From Gymnothorax reevesii (taxonomy: Eukaryota > Chordata > Actinopteri > Anguilliformes > Muraenidae): a stretch of DNA of 64,000 bases. Shown in pieces: positions 26,379-37,494 of this stretch. Where the stretch lies: positions 50,261,620-50,325,619 of the forward strand of contig CM056583.1 in the NCBI GenBank assembly GCA_029721435.1, written 5' to 3'. The notes beneath the pieces were generated by a model. It saw only the letters and a program-made list of their open reading frames with translations, had not been told where the DNA came from and searched no databases. Position numbers and translations under genes: made by a program. Each line of letters opens with the position of its first letter. Position 1 is the stretch's first letter.

Positions 26379-27514
26379 CTGCAGCAAGCAAGCAAGCACA
26401 GCCCCTGGTCAATCGACACCTCACGGAATAACCACACAGCAGTCATACAGTCACATGACGGGCAAGACTGCAAATTCGCTGCTTGCACAATGTTAGCATG
26501 ACGCCACAGGAAACCCAAGCAGTCTTTGGCTGAAACACTCACTCCTGGCCATCTTCGCGGGTTCTAATCAGGGACCTTCTTCTGCTCTTGACAGATTTAG
26601 TGGTGCGTGTCCATGAAAACAGTACAGAGCTCAATAGGACCAGTAATAAGGACGGTGGGGTCCCGACTCTCCCCTCTTATTGGTCATTGATGTTGGATGA
26701 GGCCAGAGTCCTATCTAGCACAACCCACATATCACGGGCAGCAAAGCAGCATAAAAGAAACATGTTCACCATAATGAGAGAACTGAATTCACCCAGCAAG
26801 AGGCTTTCTGTGGTGAAACCGGACTCGCCACACCACGTCTCCGGCATGGTTTTCATTCTCGCCGCTTCACTCGGGACATCCGAAGTGCCCGTAATTTAAA
26901 GCAGCCGAAGCCAATCGTGTGGAGAGGAGTGGGTTTCCTGCTAGCATAACCTCCACTTGGCCTGTTCATCCGACACACTCTCAGCATCTCACTTAAACAG
27001 TAACAAACTGGAAAAATGCAGCATGAAGGAAAATCCCATCAACTGGCCCAGTATGTGGGAGCGCCCTACTTTCTAAGCAGATAACGTACACATCATCATC
27101 TTAGCTGGAGAAAATTTAGCAACACCATTATTTCCTCTGCAGCAGCCACGCATGCAGAGCACAGCCAAGATAATAATACTACACTTAGGCATAAAGCACT
27201 GCATCAGGCAACACTACAGCTGCTAATGTGGAACTGGCACTTAAAGTAACAGGACACGTAATAGATACAATGGCATTATCAATACATATCATTTCTCATG
27301 ATGTGTGTTAACCTTTGGCCAAATAAATAAATAAATAAATAACTGACAACCTCTGAAACATCATGATTTACGCTTTATATTACAATCTCAATTCTTCAAG
27401 AATTGGAGTAGCATCTAAAATAAAATAAAAAAACAATTAAGTGATTTGTAATTTCACTTATCAACATTTAGTTCAAAACAGCACAAAAAACAAGATGTGT
27501 TTGTGAAACACTGA

Positions 27515-27906
27515 TGCCCCCAGATATAAACATAGTTTGACTTTATAATATGGAAAAGGACCGGATGGAATCGCTTGGACTTGCGATTAAATAAATTCAA
27601 TAAATCGCTTGGACTTGCGAGGGTTAAATAAATTATTAAAATTTGCAAAACTTTTCCAGGAAACTATTGTGAAATCAAAATGACGCCAAGGTGAAGGTCA
27701 CAAGGTGTAAAATTATGACCTCATCCAAAAGGTCTCGCTTCAAGGGATACACGTCAAGTATCAAAGGTCTATCACTGACCAATCTAAAGTTATGGCCAAG
27801 GTTTAAGTTTTTTTAGCTGCTGCAGACAAGCAGACAAACAGACAGACAAACAACCGGACAGGTGCAAAACAAAATGCCCCCGAATCTTTGATTCCGGGGG
27901 CATTAA
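27515..27906 (+). repeat. hairpin-ended repeat, copy C (hook3 intron 14)
   Basis: Begins tgatgcccccag near 27515. The right part has AGACAAAC tracts (27830-27860), followed by a strong hairpin: atgcccccgaatc, ttt, gattccgggggcat (27876-27904). The left end repeats the hairpin's 5' arm, so the whole has short inverted termini as well as an internal terminal hairpin. The interior holds phrases like 'aaggtgaaggtcacaaggt' and no ORF. Confidence 0.6.
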
Positions 27907-28203
27907 AACATTTCAAGTTTCATCCAATCAACTGTACTGACTTTTAATAATATTTGCACAGAATTCTAAATAACAGGGACAGGGAAATGAAAGACTGGAA
28001 AAGTTGTGTAATCTTCAGGGAAACACCCATTTGGAACATTCCACAGGGAACGAGGTTAATAGGTAACAAGTGGTGTAAATACAATGGGCTGTTTTTGTAT
28101 TTTTCTATTGAATACAGGATATAAGGGATGTGAAAACTACTGAGAGGTGGTTTTGTTTACATTTTACACAGCGATTCCATTCTTCTGGAATTGAGGTTGT
28201 ACA
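27907..28203 (+). mobile_element. relic of a Tc1/mariner-type end
   Basis: Ends with 'tctggaattgaggttgta', resembling the standard terminus of teleost mariner-type elements, and includes 'ggaacattccacagggaacg'. No transposase sequence. It directly follows hairpin repeat copy C, which may have inserted into it. Confidence 0.4.
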
Positions 28204-28309
28204 ACAAACAACCTGACAAAGTAAAACTGCATGCAATGTAAAGTAGAAAGAGGTGAGAAAAAAGCCTGAATGCTTTCAGATTCATCTCAAAGACATGAAG
28301 AGCTCATAC

Positions 28310-28379
28310 CGAATCTCAGGTGTGCCGATTTCAGCTGCCAGCACATCTGACGCTTCACTGCTTCCCAAAGGAACAAGGC
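28310..28379 (-). CDS. hook3: hook3 exon 14: coiled-coil break
   Basis: 70 bp, residues 440-462 plus two bases of codon 463: LVPLGSSEASDVLAAEIGTP then EI. It matches human LMPLGSQESSDSLAAEIVTPEIR, a non-helical interruption in the coiled coil. Acceptor ccacag, donor ATTCG followed by gtatga. Confidence 0.93.
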
Positions 28380-28619
28380 CTGTGGGAGTAAAACATACTG
28401 ATAAATGCAGGCAATCACATCATCTCAGGGAAAATACTGTATATACACTGCTGTCTGTTGCAAAATAAGAATGTACCTCTTTCCTGTTTTCTTCTATTTC
28501 TGAATATTTGTTTCAAATCAAACTAATTTTAATATAGGACAAAGATAACTGAATTTGTTCTTTACTCAGGTTTTCAAATGATTTCAAATAAATTTCATTT
28601 TTTGAAAGGAAAAAGGCTA

Positions 28620-29095
28620 TCCAACCCTACCTGGTCGATGTGAAAAAGTAACTGCCCCATTAGTTACAAAAATCAACTAATTAAATGTAATTAATTAATT
28701 TAATTTCACAGGACACACCCAAGCATGACTACTGCCAGCCCTGATAAATCTAACCATCAGTTAATAGAATCTGTCTGGTGAAGTGAAATAAGAAAAAAGC
28801 AGCTCATGATGCTACAAACAACTGAAATTCAAGTATAGATTTGAAAGCAAATCCTCAATATCAATCAGTCAGGAATAAGTCATTTAGCCATTCCTAAGGC
28901 CCCGAGACTCCAGCAAACCACAGTGAGAGCAATCATCTACAAATGGGGAAAGCCTGGAACACTGGTGAACCCTCTGGAGGGGCCAGCCAACCAAAATTCC
29001 TACAAGAGTGCATTGGTGACTCATTCAGGAGGTCACAACAGAACCCAGGCCAACATCAGAGGAACTGCAGGCATCAGCTATGGAGTACAAAACAC
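28620..29095 (+). mobile_element. Tc1-like transposon fragment (N-terminal transposase)
   Basis: The left part contains 'gtgaaaaagtaactgcccc', a known Tc1-type end motif in fish. From about 28890 the plus strand encodes a decayed transposase start with RAIIYKWGKPGTLVNPLEG and, after frameshifts, a segment like the Tc1 helix-turn-helix linker. It is truncated before the catalytic domain. Confidence 0.65.
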
Positions 29096-30264
29096 ATTTT
29101 CCCCCCCGAATATTTGGTTCTGAGTAAAAAAGCACTCTGCTGGCATTAAAGCACTTCTAAAATTTAACAGGCCCCGTTTTTTTTGGGTTCAAAAAGATTG
29201 GTATTTTCACTTAGAATTTTTCGCAAGGAAACGCAGCCAAAAATGTGATTTACTCTTGTGAGGGCGATGGATTTGACTCACAACAAAACAGCAGAATCCG
29301 AGAGGAAGGCAGTGTAGATAGGAGGCTGATATTGCGTGGCTGGAGTGCCCAACGACCACAGTTGCATGAATACAATTTGCACAACAGGCATATTGATGCA
29401 TGCGTTCACCTCAGACTCCACAATGAGGTTAAAATAGGTCAAATTTGTCCAGCAGCACCGCGTTGATTTCTGCTAACAAATGTGAGTGAAATGACTCAGT
29501 GCCAAGATTCCTCAGCAGTGATGTGAAAGACTCATTGCCCATTATTGCAAATGTTTCATTTCAGCTGTTGCCATCACAGGTGGCACAACTAGTTATTAGG
29601 ATTTTAGTAGGTCAATAATTTTCTCCTTTGGGTGATACAGGTTTAGAATAATTGTAGCTCCAGGACGAAGTCGGGCTGCTACTATGCATTCATGCTTGTT
29701 GTCTTCGCCGCCGCTGCCCCATCTTCGTCTGTAGACACTTCCTTGTGGACGCTGTACAGGCTGTACTTCTTGACCGATTACTTTCATATTTGGCATGGAC
29801 GTGTCATACTTCACATATGACACCTATGGATTTTGGCTGCCATGGCAACGTATTGGCCGAATAATGCGCTACAAAGTGGAGAATGGGCTTTCATGGGCTA
29901 CACACATCACGATCACGGCCAACCGGACTGTCTAGCTCTTTACCTTCAATAAAAGACATGATCACTTAAAAGCTTCATTTTGTGAGCGCTAACCTTGTCT
30001 TTGTCTGATATTGAAATTAGTTGGATGATGTGAAACATTAAAACATGACAAATAAGAAAAAACAGGGGGTACACACCTCTTCACTGCTCTGAACGTCACA
30101 CCTATTAAAGGCACAGTGACAATCGCAGGATGGACATATCTGGCATTTAACCAGTGGATCAGAAAATAAACTAGACATCCAATCGCCTGCTGCTTGATGT
30201 GTACCTTCAGACCCTCTATAGCAATCACTCCCAAAAACGGTAGGCCTCGTGATCTCACCACACA

Positions 30265-30380
30265 CAAGGCCAAGGCTAAATGTGAAACAAATCGGTTGAA
30301 ATCTGCGGCCTGTAGAGCGCTCGCAAGAAAATCTCTACGGACAAAGCAGGAGCGGATGCAAAATGACGATCACTGATCCA
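30265..30380 (+). repeat. hairpin-ended repeat, copy D (internal fragment)
   Basis: Shares 'gtagagcgctcgcaagaaaa' followed by tctctacggac with the nested element at 44.3-44.5 kb (gtagagcgttcacaagaaaa, then tctctgcggac). No terminal hairpin could be identified here. Confidence 0.45.
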
Positions 30381-31271
30381 TAGGTCGTTGTTCGGGCATA
30401 CAGTGACCGTGCTTGATAAAAGTTTAGACTATTAAAAATTGATTGAAAAATTCTAGAGAGTACAGAGGACACAATTACGATTAAGGTAAACGGGTCACCC
30501 AAGTAATCACCTAAAAAAGGGGATGATGCCAAAGTTGTAAATAGAAACTGTAAAACTAAATGAAAGCTAGTGTTGTAAATACAAGAATACATGACAATTA
30601 TACAAGGGCCATTAACTGCACATAAGCAGCGCCCTATCAGCAGCTCATATACAGTAATGTTTCTGTCTTTATAAGTATGCCTCACTTACAATAAAATGGA
30701 CGAAAGATCCCTCTGAAAGAAATCTGGGATACCCTTAAAACCCATCCTGTCAATCATTCAGTCTGCAGCCAATCACAGGAGAACTGACCCCACCTATTCA
30801 GTTCAACTGGACTGAAAATTTGTGCAAGAAACAATAAAGTCGTATCCCACTGCCTCCTGGGAGAACAGAGTGGAGTAGTGAGGGCTGGAGACATTCACTG
30901 CTGACCAGCCTGTGCCACGCACTACTGTGCATCTCCGCAAAAAATGTGGAAGGTCCCACGGGAGCTAAATAACCTTCATTAGATCATGCAGAGACCAGCC
31001 TGCCCACCAGCAGACCCATGTGGAAAGGTCAATAGTGAATTAGCAGAGAAGCACAGCGTCCAACTACCTGGTTTTGTATCCAGCATGAGACACCAGTCAT
31101 AATGAAAGGATTTAGACCTTACGGTTCAGGTTGACCCCTCTGGTACACTGCTGAAGGTCTTGGGTCTATATGAGGCAAATAAATGCCTGATGAGACCAAC
31201 CACAGGCCCAGCAGAACACAGTGAGTGCAAATGTGTTTGTGAGTGTGTATGTGTGGGGGGACCACCCGAAC

Positions 31272-31356
31272 CTGCAGTGAGCTGACCCTCCTGGGCCTGG
31301 AGGCAGCGAAGCTCATCGATGGTCTCCTTCAAAGAGTCTCGCTCTGTCCTCAAGCG
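31272..31356 (-). CDS. hook3: hook3 exon 13: coiled coil
   Basis: 85 bp, residues 412-439 plus one base of codon 440: RLRTERDSLKETIDELRCLQ then AQEGQLTA. It has QLTA-G where human has QLTTQG, one residue shorter, which accounts for the predicted 717 versus 718 length. Acceptor cccag, donor GCAG followed by gttcgg. Confidence 0.94.
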
Positions 31357-31845
31357 CTGGGAACACACACGCATGTACTCATAAACACATGCACACACAA
31401 GACCCAAGGCCCACGCCTGTGAACACAATTACACACGCATACACTGTCCCACACTGTCCTCCCACCTCATGTTTACTACTGGCCCCATCCACAACATGAA
31501 CAGGGGGGTGAGCTCTAATCTGTCACCGGCTCCACAATGACCTCGTTCACAGCTGTATTCGGATGCGTGAAAATCAGCACAGAGACGATGGGGACAGGTG
31601 TGCATTCTAACGCCCTCCCAAGCAGGGGCAGTCAATTTTATGCTTCATTCGCATAGATAATTACACATGGCAAATATCAAGGCAATACAATAAAATAAGC
31701 CAATTTCACACTGAAAAGAAATAAAGAATGAAATTGGATTTGCCGCATACTTTTTACAATGAAATTGGATTTTCACCGCAATTCTGAATTGCATGCACAA
31801 CACAGCAATAAAAGATGAGGGAGGCAAAATGAAATTAAGAATTAC

Positions 31846-31956
31846 ATCTTTCTCCTTTTGTAGAGAGTCCACTTTTTCCTTCAGGCGCTTGTACTCAAAC
31901 TCCATCTTGTCAGCCTTTTTGGACTCTTCTGACAGTCTGTTCTGTAGCTCTACCAC
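31846..31956 (-). CDS. hook3: hook3 exon 12: coiled coil
   Basis: 111 bp, phase 0/0, residues 375-411: VVELQNRLSEESKKADKMEF then EYKRLKEKVDSLQKEKD. Nearly identical to human Hook3. Acceptor ccacag before GTG, donor GAT followed by gtaatt. Confidence 0.95.
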
Positions 31957-32178
31957 CTGTGGGGACAAAGACCAGGAGAGAATCAGTACAGCCAAACCTG
32001 GCCATTTTGACTTCGACCGAAGTGCTCAGAGGTTGAGGATGCAGTTCATGAGTTGAAAGGTTTGTGCGCATTTCTGCACATACACACGTGTGTATGAGCT
32101 ACAGAGAGCGCGCGCACACTCCTGTACGCCAGTGTCGCAGTCAGAAACGCTCATTTCCGGTATATTCTGCTGCATGTA

Positions 32179-32714
32179 CAGTACTGTGCAAAAATCTTGG
32201 GCACCTTGTATTTATTTATTTATTTATTTTATTTAAATCTGCTTGAGATGTTTCATTTTTGTTTTTCACATATGAGTTACTGAGGACAAAAAGTTAAGTT
32301 GAAATTCCAAAGGCTAATTTATAGAAAATTTTTTATAAATAAATGCTTATATTTCATTAAAAAAAAAAAAAAGTCAATACAGATCGTGTGGCCTTCATAG
32401 AGCCCTGATGTCAACATCATCATGGCTGTCAGCGATTTCTGGGAGGGAGAGACACGAGTGAGGCAGTCAGTCTGCAGCAGAACAGCAGCAAGCTTTTCTG
32501 CTCTGCTTGAAACGAGCGAAAAGGCAATCATTTTATAAAACTGAAGCGCAACAGGAACTTACACCAAATATTGATTTGATTTAGTTTTTTACAAGTTACA
32601 GATCTGTATAATACATTTCTCAGTTATTCAAACCTTTTTTAAATCATCATTTTTGCAAGCATATTTGCCCAACGAAATAGCTTTAAATTTGCCTAATACT
32701 TCTGCACAGCACTG
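32179..32714. mobile_element. Tc1-type MITE (hook3 intron 11)
   Basis: 536 bp between TA dinucleotides (32177-32178, 32715-32716). The left end is cagtactgtgcaaaaatctt; the right end is the complement of a diverged version (cagtgctgtgcagaagtatt). No coding capacity. Its right TA is immediately followed by the minisatellite at 32717. Confidence 0.75.
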
Positions 32715-32716
32715 TA

Positions 32717-33164
32717 CCTGTGCCCCTCTCCCGTGCGCGTGCGCATGCGCACCCGTACCTGTGCCCCTCTCCCGTGCGCGTGCGCATCCGTACCCGTACC
32801 TGTGCCCCTCTCCCGTGCGCACCCGTACCTGTGCCCCTCTCCCGTGCGCGTGCGCACCCGTACCTGTGCCCCTCTCCCGTGCGCGTGCGCACCCGTACCT
32901 GTGCCCCTCTCCCGTGCGCGTGCGCACCCGTACCTGTGCGCGTGCGCACCCGTACCTGTGCCCCTCTCCCGTGCGCGTGCGCACCCGTACCTGTGCCCCT
33001 CTCCCGTGCGCGTGCGCACCCGTACCTGTGCCCCTCTCCCGTGCGCGTGCGCACCCGTACCTGCGCCCCTGTCCCGTGCTCGTGCGCACCCGTACCTGTG
33101 CCCCTCTCCCGTGCGCGTGCGCACCCGTACCTGTGCCCCTCTCCCGTGCGCGTGCGCGCCCGTA
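32717..33164. repeat. GC-rich 35-bp minisatellite carrying copies of the exon 11 splice donor
   Basis: Thirteen tandem units add up to exactly 448 bp. Most are 35 bp; four are length variants (41, 41, 29 and 22 bp). The plus-strand unit runs from cctgtgcccctctcccgtg to cgcgtgcgcacccgta. On the transcribed strand every junction reads CAG/GTACGGG, identical to the real exon 11 donor at 33166/33165. Units contain alternating purine-pyrimidine GTGCGCGTGCGCAC, which favours Z-DNA. No stops occur in several frames, so long spurious ORFs cross it on both strands. Confidence 0.97.
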
Positions 33165-33165
33165 C

Positions 33166-33367
33166 CTGTCTCTTGTACGTCTCCAGCTGCCCCTTGGCGG
33201 TGTTTGCCTTGCGAAGCTCCTCCTCGAGGCTGACGGTGTCCTGCATGTACTTGGTGTTCTTCTCCTCCAGCAGCTTCACCTGCCTCCTCAGGTCCCCCAG
33301 GTCCTCCAGCTTCTTCTTGTACGAGGCCACCATCCCCTCCAGCTTCGACACCTTATCAGAGGAATGT
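33166..33367 (-). CDS. hook3: hook3 exon 11: coiled coil, donor abuts minisatellite
   Basis: 202 bp, residues 307-374, the largest internal exon. It runs from HSSDKVSKLEG through KKKLEDLGDLRRQVKLLEEK to LRKANTAKGQLETYKRQ. The donor is CAG followed by gtacgg. This junction sequence is exactly the sequence repeated in the minisatellite that begins at the next base (32717-33164), so the true donor is the first of a ladder of near-identical donors. The reading frame stays open through the array if splicing fails. Acceptor ttccag. Confidence 0.95.
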
Positions 33368-33860
33368 CTGGAACAAAAAACACTCTTACCCACTGAGCAC
33401 TGGGCCAGAAATGCAAATTAGGCAAACCTGAATTGCCGGACTTCCCAAACATGGGAATCTTTGTCCATGCATTTGGTTTTCAGTGTTTTTTATTAAGACT
33501 GTTAGTGCAGTCCCTTTGGCTAAGTCCCTTTGTTGGATGAAAAGTAATCGGTGCCACTCAGAAAATACACAGAAGCATTGATGTTAAAGCAAAACCTGAA
33601 TCTAAAGGATGAAGTACAATGAAAACGCATCGCATCTCATGAGTGCCAGTGTTATGAAGTGCAAAGGACTTCATGCAACAAATATGCAGCGTTTACTTCC
33701 ATATTTCTCAAACCATCAGGTTTCTCACCATGTTTCCACAAATCCTACAGGAATGAACATAAATTCCAAACACATCGTGCCAGTCAGACAGATGAACAAA
33801 ATCTGAATAGGAAACCAGGATGCAGCCGTGTGTTACTGGAGGGTTTGCGTGCCACCTTAC

Positions 33861-34001
33861 CGAAGCACGTCCATTTCATCCTTCAGGGACTGCGCCTCGT
33901 CCGCCAGGGAAGTGAGCTCCTCGTTTTGTCCCCTCAGCTCCACGATCTCCTTCTCCAGCTCCTCACAGCGTATCCTGTAGTCATCTTTAGCGGCCTCCAG
34001 T
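33861..34001 (-). CDS. hook3: hook3 exon 10: coiled coil
   Basis: 141 bp, residues 260-306 plus two bases of codon 307. It starts with the last base of the split Arg codon and encodes LEAAKDDYRIRCEELEKEIV, ELRGQNEELTSLADEAQSLK and DEMDVL. Continuous heptads. Acceptor tttcag, donor CTTCG followed by gtaagg. Confidence 0.95.
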
Positions 34002-34334
34002 CTGAAAAGCCAGATACACACCTCAACTCTAAGGACTTTTAGTGACGGCCAGTTCAGTATGAGGGGGGGCTGACCACCTTAACCACTTAGCACTCGGACC
34101 AATGTTTACTCGCGAACAATCGCCAGGCTTGAGTCCCAGATCCGTCTATGAAGGATAGCTCATGCGAGTTGTGTTTAACAGGGCAGCAGTGGGTGCTGCC
34201 ATGCGCGCTGGCCCGGAATATTTTCAGATTGTCGTTGGTGTAATGGGTGATACGAACTGTGCTGTTTACCATCAAAACCATCCAGAGACCGACTTGAGTT
34301 CGTGCGATATACAACAAGGTAGCAAACAATTACG

Positions 34335-34335
<1 letters not shown>

Positions 34336-34366
<31 letters not shown>
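34336..34366. repeat. TA microsatellite
   Basis: About 15 TA units. Confidence 0.95.
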
Positions 34367-34368
<2 letters not shown>

Positions 34369-35739
34369 TTTACTGACAAAGAAACAAATTGCGAGGTGAT
34401 AGAATGACGGCGACATGAAAAAAAACTTGCATCAAAAATTCCTGACAGTATGGTAAGTTTGGAAGCATGGTTTGACGCATAATGGAATCTCATAACTCAC
34501 GCACATGTAGCGTGACTCTTTCCTAACACCGTTCTTGGCGAAATCTACACAAGATTCGCTCAGTCTCGACTTTTTCGCAGTCGGCGGGTGCGAACTTGAT
34601 CACTGCGATCAACATCGCTCATACCGTAGTTGTTATCAACAATATAATGTGGTTTCACTATTTCACCTCTTCAGCGTTTCGCACATGTGGCCAGCATCTT
34701 CACAAGCTTTTTGTCCTGCCACAGTAGGACCAGCATCAGTTCGTTTGGCTGTCACCATGTGATCACGGTGAAAATGAACAAAACAAAATTTACAAACTGA
34801 AAGTAATGGAATACATACACGTTACTTCTTATATCACCCAAGACCAATCATAATGTCACATGAACTCAAACCATTGCCTGTGTTTAGACGCAAAGCAAAA
34901 AGCATTCATGATAACAGTTCTGCGCGTTTTGATACAAAGCAAGCAAAGTGATAGGACGCAGCTCCAGGACTCGAGCCAGTCGGCAGTAATACTAGTACAC
35001 ACGTTTCCGGGCAAGTTCGATAAGCCAACTGAAGAGAGATCGGGCAGCCGTGAGTTGCGGTAATGTAAATGTATGGGAAACAGGTGGTTAAATTTGAGGA
35101 AGACAGGCTGGGAGATATAGGCTGTGTCATAAAACCTAGTGAGCTCTTTATGTAGACAGCATTTTAAGCCATAGAATTCACGTTCCCAAGAATACGGCTG
35201 TGTCAGTTCTCAGACAACTTAAACATGCTGTCAACCAAGATACTTTATCTTTGCCCAGTTTAACACGAACATCATACGCATCCTTAATCGTTAAGGCTAT
35301 CCAATAATACAGCCTGACACCAGACAGATTTACATAATTATTTAATTACGGCAGAAGCAAGAGTAAATATTATGCGACCTCAGAAATAATCTACAAATTT
35401 AAGTTATTTAATCACAATTGTCATACTTCACCTCTTTTTTGCAATAAATCTGAAGACATGCCACTTTTTTCAATTATGTAGGTCACCAAGTTACAGTTTT
35501 CATACACCAACGGAAATTAATTGATTTGCATGCAAGCTAACTATTGTTTCAAATGGCCAGCAAAGTGACGTTACTCAGTGTAGTAGCCCACCCAGCTAGA
35601 TCGCATTGGTCAATTTCCTCTTGGTCACTCTACTAAAGCTACGATGTATAATTTTGAACTTGGACAAAGAGGTCATTGTGACATTACATTGGAATTACCA
35701 TAACATTAGTTCGTTTGTGATCATATATGCGACAGCTAG

Positions 35740-35982
35740 CTAGCTGTATCCACAATGAAGGCTTGTTTCCGTTCAGCAGGAGCTAAAGCTGCTTTGGAAG
35801 CCTTTATAATAGCTCAAATTCAGAGAGAAAGGCTGTTTGGAGGGGAGATGAATTCTGCCACATCCGCTAGAAATCCGGGGCGCTTCTCAGCGTGCGACCT
35901 CCTGCAGTCTACCTTCCCCGGTAGACTGGAGAAACTGAATTGCCTTTTTTAGGACAAATAAAGTCGTCTGATTCTGATTCTG
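35740..35982 (+). mobile_element. possible 3' end of a non-LTR retroelement
   Basis: Ends 'aaataaagtcgtctgattct' followed by gattctg, the type of short tandem tail seen on fish LINEs and LINE-mobilised sequences. An upstream ORF of about 65 codons has no recognisable domain. Confidence 0.3.
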
Positions 35983-37254
35983 AAAATAGACGTTTTGATG
36001 AAAACAATTGCGTTCCTGTATGCTGGGTTAAGCAAACCCAGAAGGATTCCTTACATAATTGCTCTACCACTAGAGCATATCCATAGAGTCACAGTGTGAC
36101 ATTATTTGTATGTGGCTTCGTTGGCATTATTTTTGTTCTGGTTCTAATGGTTCAGTGGCAATTATAAAAAAAAAATGAATGGGGCTCAATCGGCAGAATA
36201 AGGTCCAAGGTTGAGTCTACGCATGGAATTCATTACCATTTAGTTAATTGTGATAACGCGTTTGAGTATTCCAAACCTTTTCAAAAATGTAAAGATTTGA
36301 GACCCTTAAGGCAAATGTTGCTATTGACATGCTTAGGTTTAAGTGAGGCGGAACTACATAATCCACTGGTCTCAGATCACCACATCCTTCAAATATCGTG
36401 CAGACATGTAGTTTGGTTATTATTCATTATAGCACATCACAGGCAACACTTGCATTTTTTTGGACACCAGGTGTTTCATTTTCAAAAGGCTAAATGGAAA
36501 TGCTATCATCTCCCTACACAACACAAACACCGACATGGGCAACAATTTTACTCATGGGCCACTAATTTCGTAGACCAGGCGCAGGCGCTGCACCAACAGG
36601 GTGTATTCAGGCATATATTGAAATTTCGTGCCCGGTGCAGCCCGGCGCAGGTACTCGTCTGTCCCGCCTCTGTCCCTCCTGCCGGCGCAAGTGGCAAAGA
36701 GGGAGGCGAGAAGGCAGAGAGTGGGTTTAACACAGCCGAGTCAAATCTTCACCAATCAAATGAGCTCCTCTTCTCACCTTTAAAATTGGAATAAAGAAGC
36801 TTCTGTCCTATATCTGCACGATGCGTGAATGTTGCATTTTACTTCGCTGCTTCAGACATGTTTTCCGCTCTGCTTATGTCTAGAAATAGCACTACGAATA
36901 TGAGTTAGCGGGCTAATAAGGGCATTCGAGAATTATTACCATTAGCGAACTTGAATGGAATTGAAAAAACGAAACTACGTCAGATCATTCAAACTTATGA
37001 AGTTGGAATGAAATATGACGGTTGATCATTTACTTCACTGTGAAGAGAAAGGATGGACAGCGTGTTCCTATTATTACACCCTGTTGCTGCTAAAAATTTT
37101 GGGATTAACATGCATGGACAACAATGCAAGATAAGATCACATTGAAAATAAAGGTGTAAAGTAACTCAATACGAGATCATAGCAATCAGGTTGTATTCCT
37201 TTCCCCCACTAAAAACGATAAAGCCTAAATGACAATAATAGTATTAGGTCTTGC

Positions 37255-37396
37255 ACACTGGACACCAAACAAATTTTTTGCACGAAAGATTACATTCAAA
37301 GTTAACGCAAAGACGCAAATACACGGATGTATTAGCATCTTTGCATTGACTTTGAATGTAATCAGTTGTGCAAAATATTCATTTCGCCTCCAGTGT
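37255..37396. mobile_element. 142-bp foldback MITE
   Basis: Almost the whole element is an imperfect palindrome. The left arm contains attacattcaaagttaacgc, the right arm gactttgaatgtaat, and the ends are acactgga and its complement. No target duplication was resolved and the superfamily is not assigned. Confidence 0.6.
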
Positions 37397-37460
37397 CAGA
37401 GCAGCTTAAGGGCACACACCCACATAGCCTACACACACACTAACGCGCCCACATGTACAC

Positions 37461-37494
37461 ATCTCTCTTTCTCTCTCTCCCTCTCTCTCTCTCT
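37461..37494. repeat. CT-rich microsatellite
   Basis: Interrupted (CT)n run in hook3 intron 9. Confidence 0.85.

Noticed and set aside
32653..33421. Plus-strand ORFs of 166-247 codons rich in Pro, Cys and Arg
   Set aside because: They are translations of the GC-rich minisatellite and the antisense of hook3 exon 11. The repeat lacks stops, so the ORFs are artefacts.
36040..36235. tRNA-like boxes on both strands (GTGGTAGAGCA; GGTTGAGTC)
   Set aside because: Spacing and stems do not give a cloverleaf. Too weak to call.
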